A DNA stretch of 64,000 nt, taken from the NCBI GenBank assembly GCA_963829085.1, contig CAWHHJ010000024.1:55292-119291 (forward strand), read 5' to 3'. The notes below the pieces were generated by a model. It was not told the DNA's origin. It did no database searches and worked only from the letters and a program-made list of their open reading frames with translations. Shown here in pieces: positions 63,163 through 64,000 of the stretch; position 1 is the first letter of the stretch; every line of letters begins with the position of its first letter. The DNA is from PALSA-1004 sp963829085. GTDB lineage: Bacteria; Pseudomonadota; Gammaproteobacteria; Burkholderiales; SG8-41. A program made the translations under genes and the position numbers.

Positions 63163-64000
63163 GTGATCTGTCCCAACTGCGGCACGGAGAGTCGACCCGG
63201 GGCGAAGTTCTGCGCCGAGTGCGCCACCCCGCTCGCGGCCGCGTGCCCGTCGTGCGGCACGGTCAACCCGCCGGGCGCCAAGTTCTGCTCCGAGTGCGCG
63301 ACGCCGTTGGTCGCCGGCGCCCGTACCGCGGCCGCTTCGACGCCGTCGGCGACCTCCCAGGCCACGGAGCCGGCCTCGGAGCGGCGCCTCGTCAGCGTCC
63401 TGTTCGCGGACCTCGTGGGCTTCACCACGTTCGCGGCCGCCCGCGACGCAGAGGACGTCCGCGAGACCCTGACGCGGTACTTCGACCTGGCGAGCGACCT
63501 CATCGGCCAGTACGGCGGCACCGTCGAGAAGTTCATCGGCGACGCGGTGATGGCGGTCTGGGGCGCTCCGATCGCGCGCGAGGACGACGCCGAGCGTGCG
63601 GTCCGCTCCGCGCTGGAGCTCGTCGATGCGGTGCGCACGCTCGGGCCCGGGATCCAGGCTCGCGCGGGGGTGCTCACGGGCGAGGCCGCGGTCACCATCG
63701 GGGCCGTGAACCAGGGCCTGGTCGCGGGCGACATCGTCAACACGGCGTCGCGCCTCCAGTCGGCGGCGGCCCCCGGCACCGTGCTCGTTGGCGAGACGAC
63801 GCAACGGGCCGCCTCGAGCGCGGTCGTGTTCGAGGACGCGGGCGAGCACACGCTCAAGGGCAAGGACGTGCCGATGCACGCGTGGCGGGCCGTGCGCGTG
63901 GTCGCCGAGCGCGGCGGCCGGAACCGCAGCGACACCCTCGAGGCCCCGTTCGTGGGCCGCGACCAGGAGCTCCGGCTGCTCAAGGACCTGTTCCAGGCCA
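63163..64000 (+). CDS. Zinc-ribbon class III cyclase with AAA ATPase region, runs off the window
   Basis: Paralogue of the gene at 55,293-56,908. GTG 63,163 opens directly with two zinc ribbons, CPNCGTESRPGAKFCAECAT and CPSCGTVNPPGAKFCSECAT. The cyclase domain has RLVSVLFADLVGFTTFAAAR, KFIGDAVMAVWGAPIARED and GDIVNTASRLQSAAAPGTVL; the metal Asp pair and the Asn/Arg pair are present. The frame is intact for all 279 codons. EAPFVGRDQELRLLKDLF begins the ATPase region at the window edge. It is a cyclic-nucleotide or ATP-dependent regulator. The 3' end lies outside. Confidence 0.88.
   Translation, partial: MICPNCGTESRPGAKFCAECATPLAAACPSCGTVNPPGAKFCSECATPLVAGARTAAASTPSATSQATEPASERRLVSVLFADLVGFTTFAAARDAEDVRETLTRYFDLASDLIGQYGGTVEKFIGDAVMAVWGAPIAREDDAERAVRSALELVDAVRTLGPGIQARAGVLTGEAAVTIGAVNQGLVAGDIVNTASRLQSAAAPGTVLVGETTQRAASSAVVFEDAGEHTLKGKDVPMHAWRAVRVVAERGGRNRSDTLEAPFVGRDQELRLLKDLFQA

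Noticed and set aside
1..64000. tRNA, rRNA or riboswitch genes
   Set aside because: No cloverleaf, conserved rRNA or known aptamer text was recognised in any gap; a covariance search could not be run here.

Overview
The window is two unrelated pieces of DNA joined at about 54,280. Bases 1-54,280 have moderately high GC (roughly 57-58% by eye). They carry thirteen Bug-type periplasmic receptors, a soxBDAG sarcosine oxidase operon, a DUF3025 protein, an intracellular PHB depolymerase fragment and an SrkA-type kinase. That content fits a soil or sediment betaproteobacterium (Burkholderiales-like). Bases 54,280-64,000 are much richer in GC (about 70%). They carry zinc-ribbon class III cyclases fused to AAA ATPases, an F420-type nitroreductase, an ECF sigma factor with a kelch membrane partner, GYD, VOC and HIT proteins. 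That fits an actinobacterial or Chloroflexota-like genome. Frameshifts and truncated genes at junctions suggest an error-bearing metagenome assembly.

Layout of the left part. 1-818: broken CoA-transferase subunit A. 941-11,529 (+): catabolic run of Bug, Bug, LVIVD protein, gamma-glutamyltransferase, Bug, lyase of the fumarase/adenylosuccinate lyase superfamily, D-2-hydroxyacid dehydrogenase, Bug, Bug. 11,561-17,481 (mostly -): PhoD phosphatase, flavin-binding split-barrel protein, small acidic protein, Bug, cupin, then a PHB depolymerase fragment meeting a glutathione S-transferase fragment head to head at about 16,325, then another Bug. 17,545-23,615 (+): cysteine dioxygenase-like cupin, enoyl-CoA hydratase, quinone oxidoreductase, and a 1,143-residue protein joining a long TolA-like coiled coil to an AsmA-like domain. 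23,646-27,266: PlsB-like acyltransferase, DUF3025, L-2-hydroxyglutarate oxidase-like protein.

44,068 down to 27,317 (-) is one directional run of 16 genes with very small gaps: Bug, M19, Bug, polysaccharide deacetylase, Bug, M19, gamma-glutamyltransferase, Bug, enolase-superfamily enzyme, N-acetylmuramoyl-alanine amidase, Bug, Bug, hypothetical, OprB porin, SrkA kinase, hydrolase. It looks like a scavenging and degradation locus for amide- or gamma-glutamyl-linked compounds, possibly peptidoglycan peptides. 44,216-50,162 (+) holds soxBDAG followed by a Crp/Fnr regulator. 50,338-54,280 (+) holds a small membrane protein and four tandem ABC_sub_bind (TrpX-like) lipid-free substrate-binding proteins with no permease.

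Right part: SDR fragment, GYD protein, the 5' end of an RsuA/RluB pseudouridine synthase running into a truncated cyclase at about 55,297, VOC protein, F420-type nitroreductase, a cluster of five palindromes, HIT protein, Vps62-like protein with membrane tail, small membrane protein, kelch membrane protein, ECF sigma factor, and a second cyclase running off the end. Many genes on both sides change frame once or more, several exactly at homopolymer runs, so most frameshifts are best read as sequencing errors.
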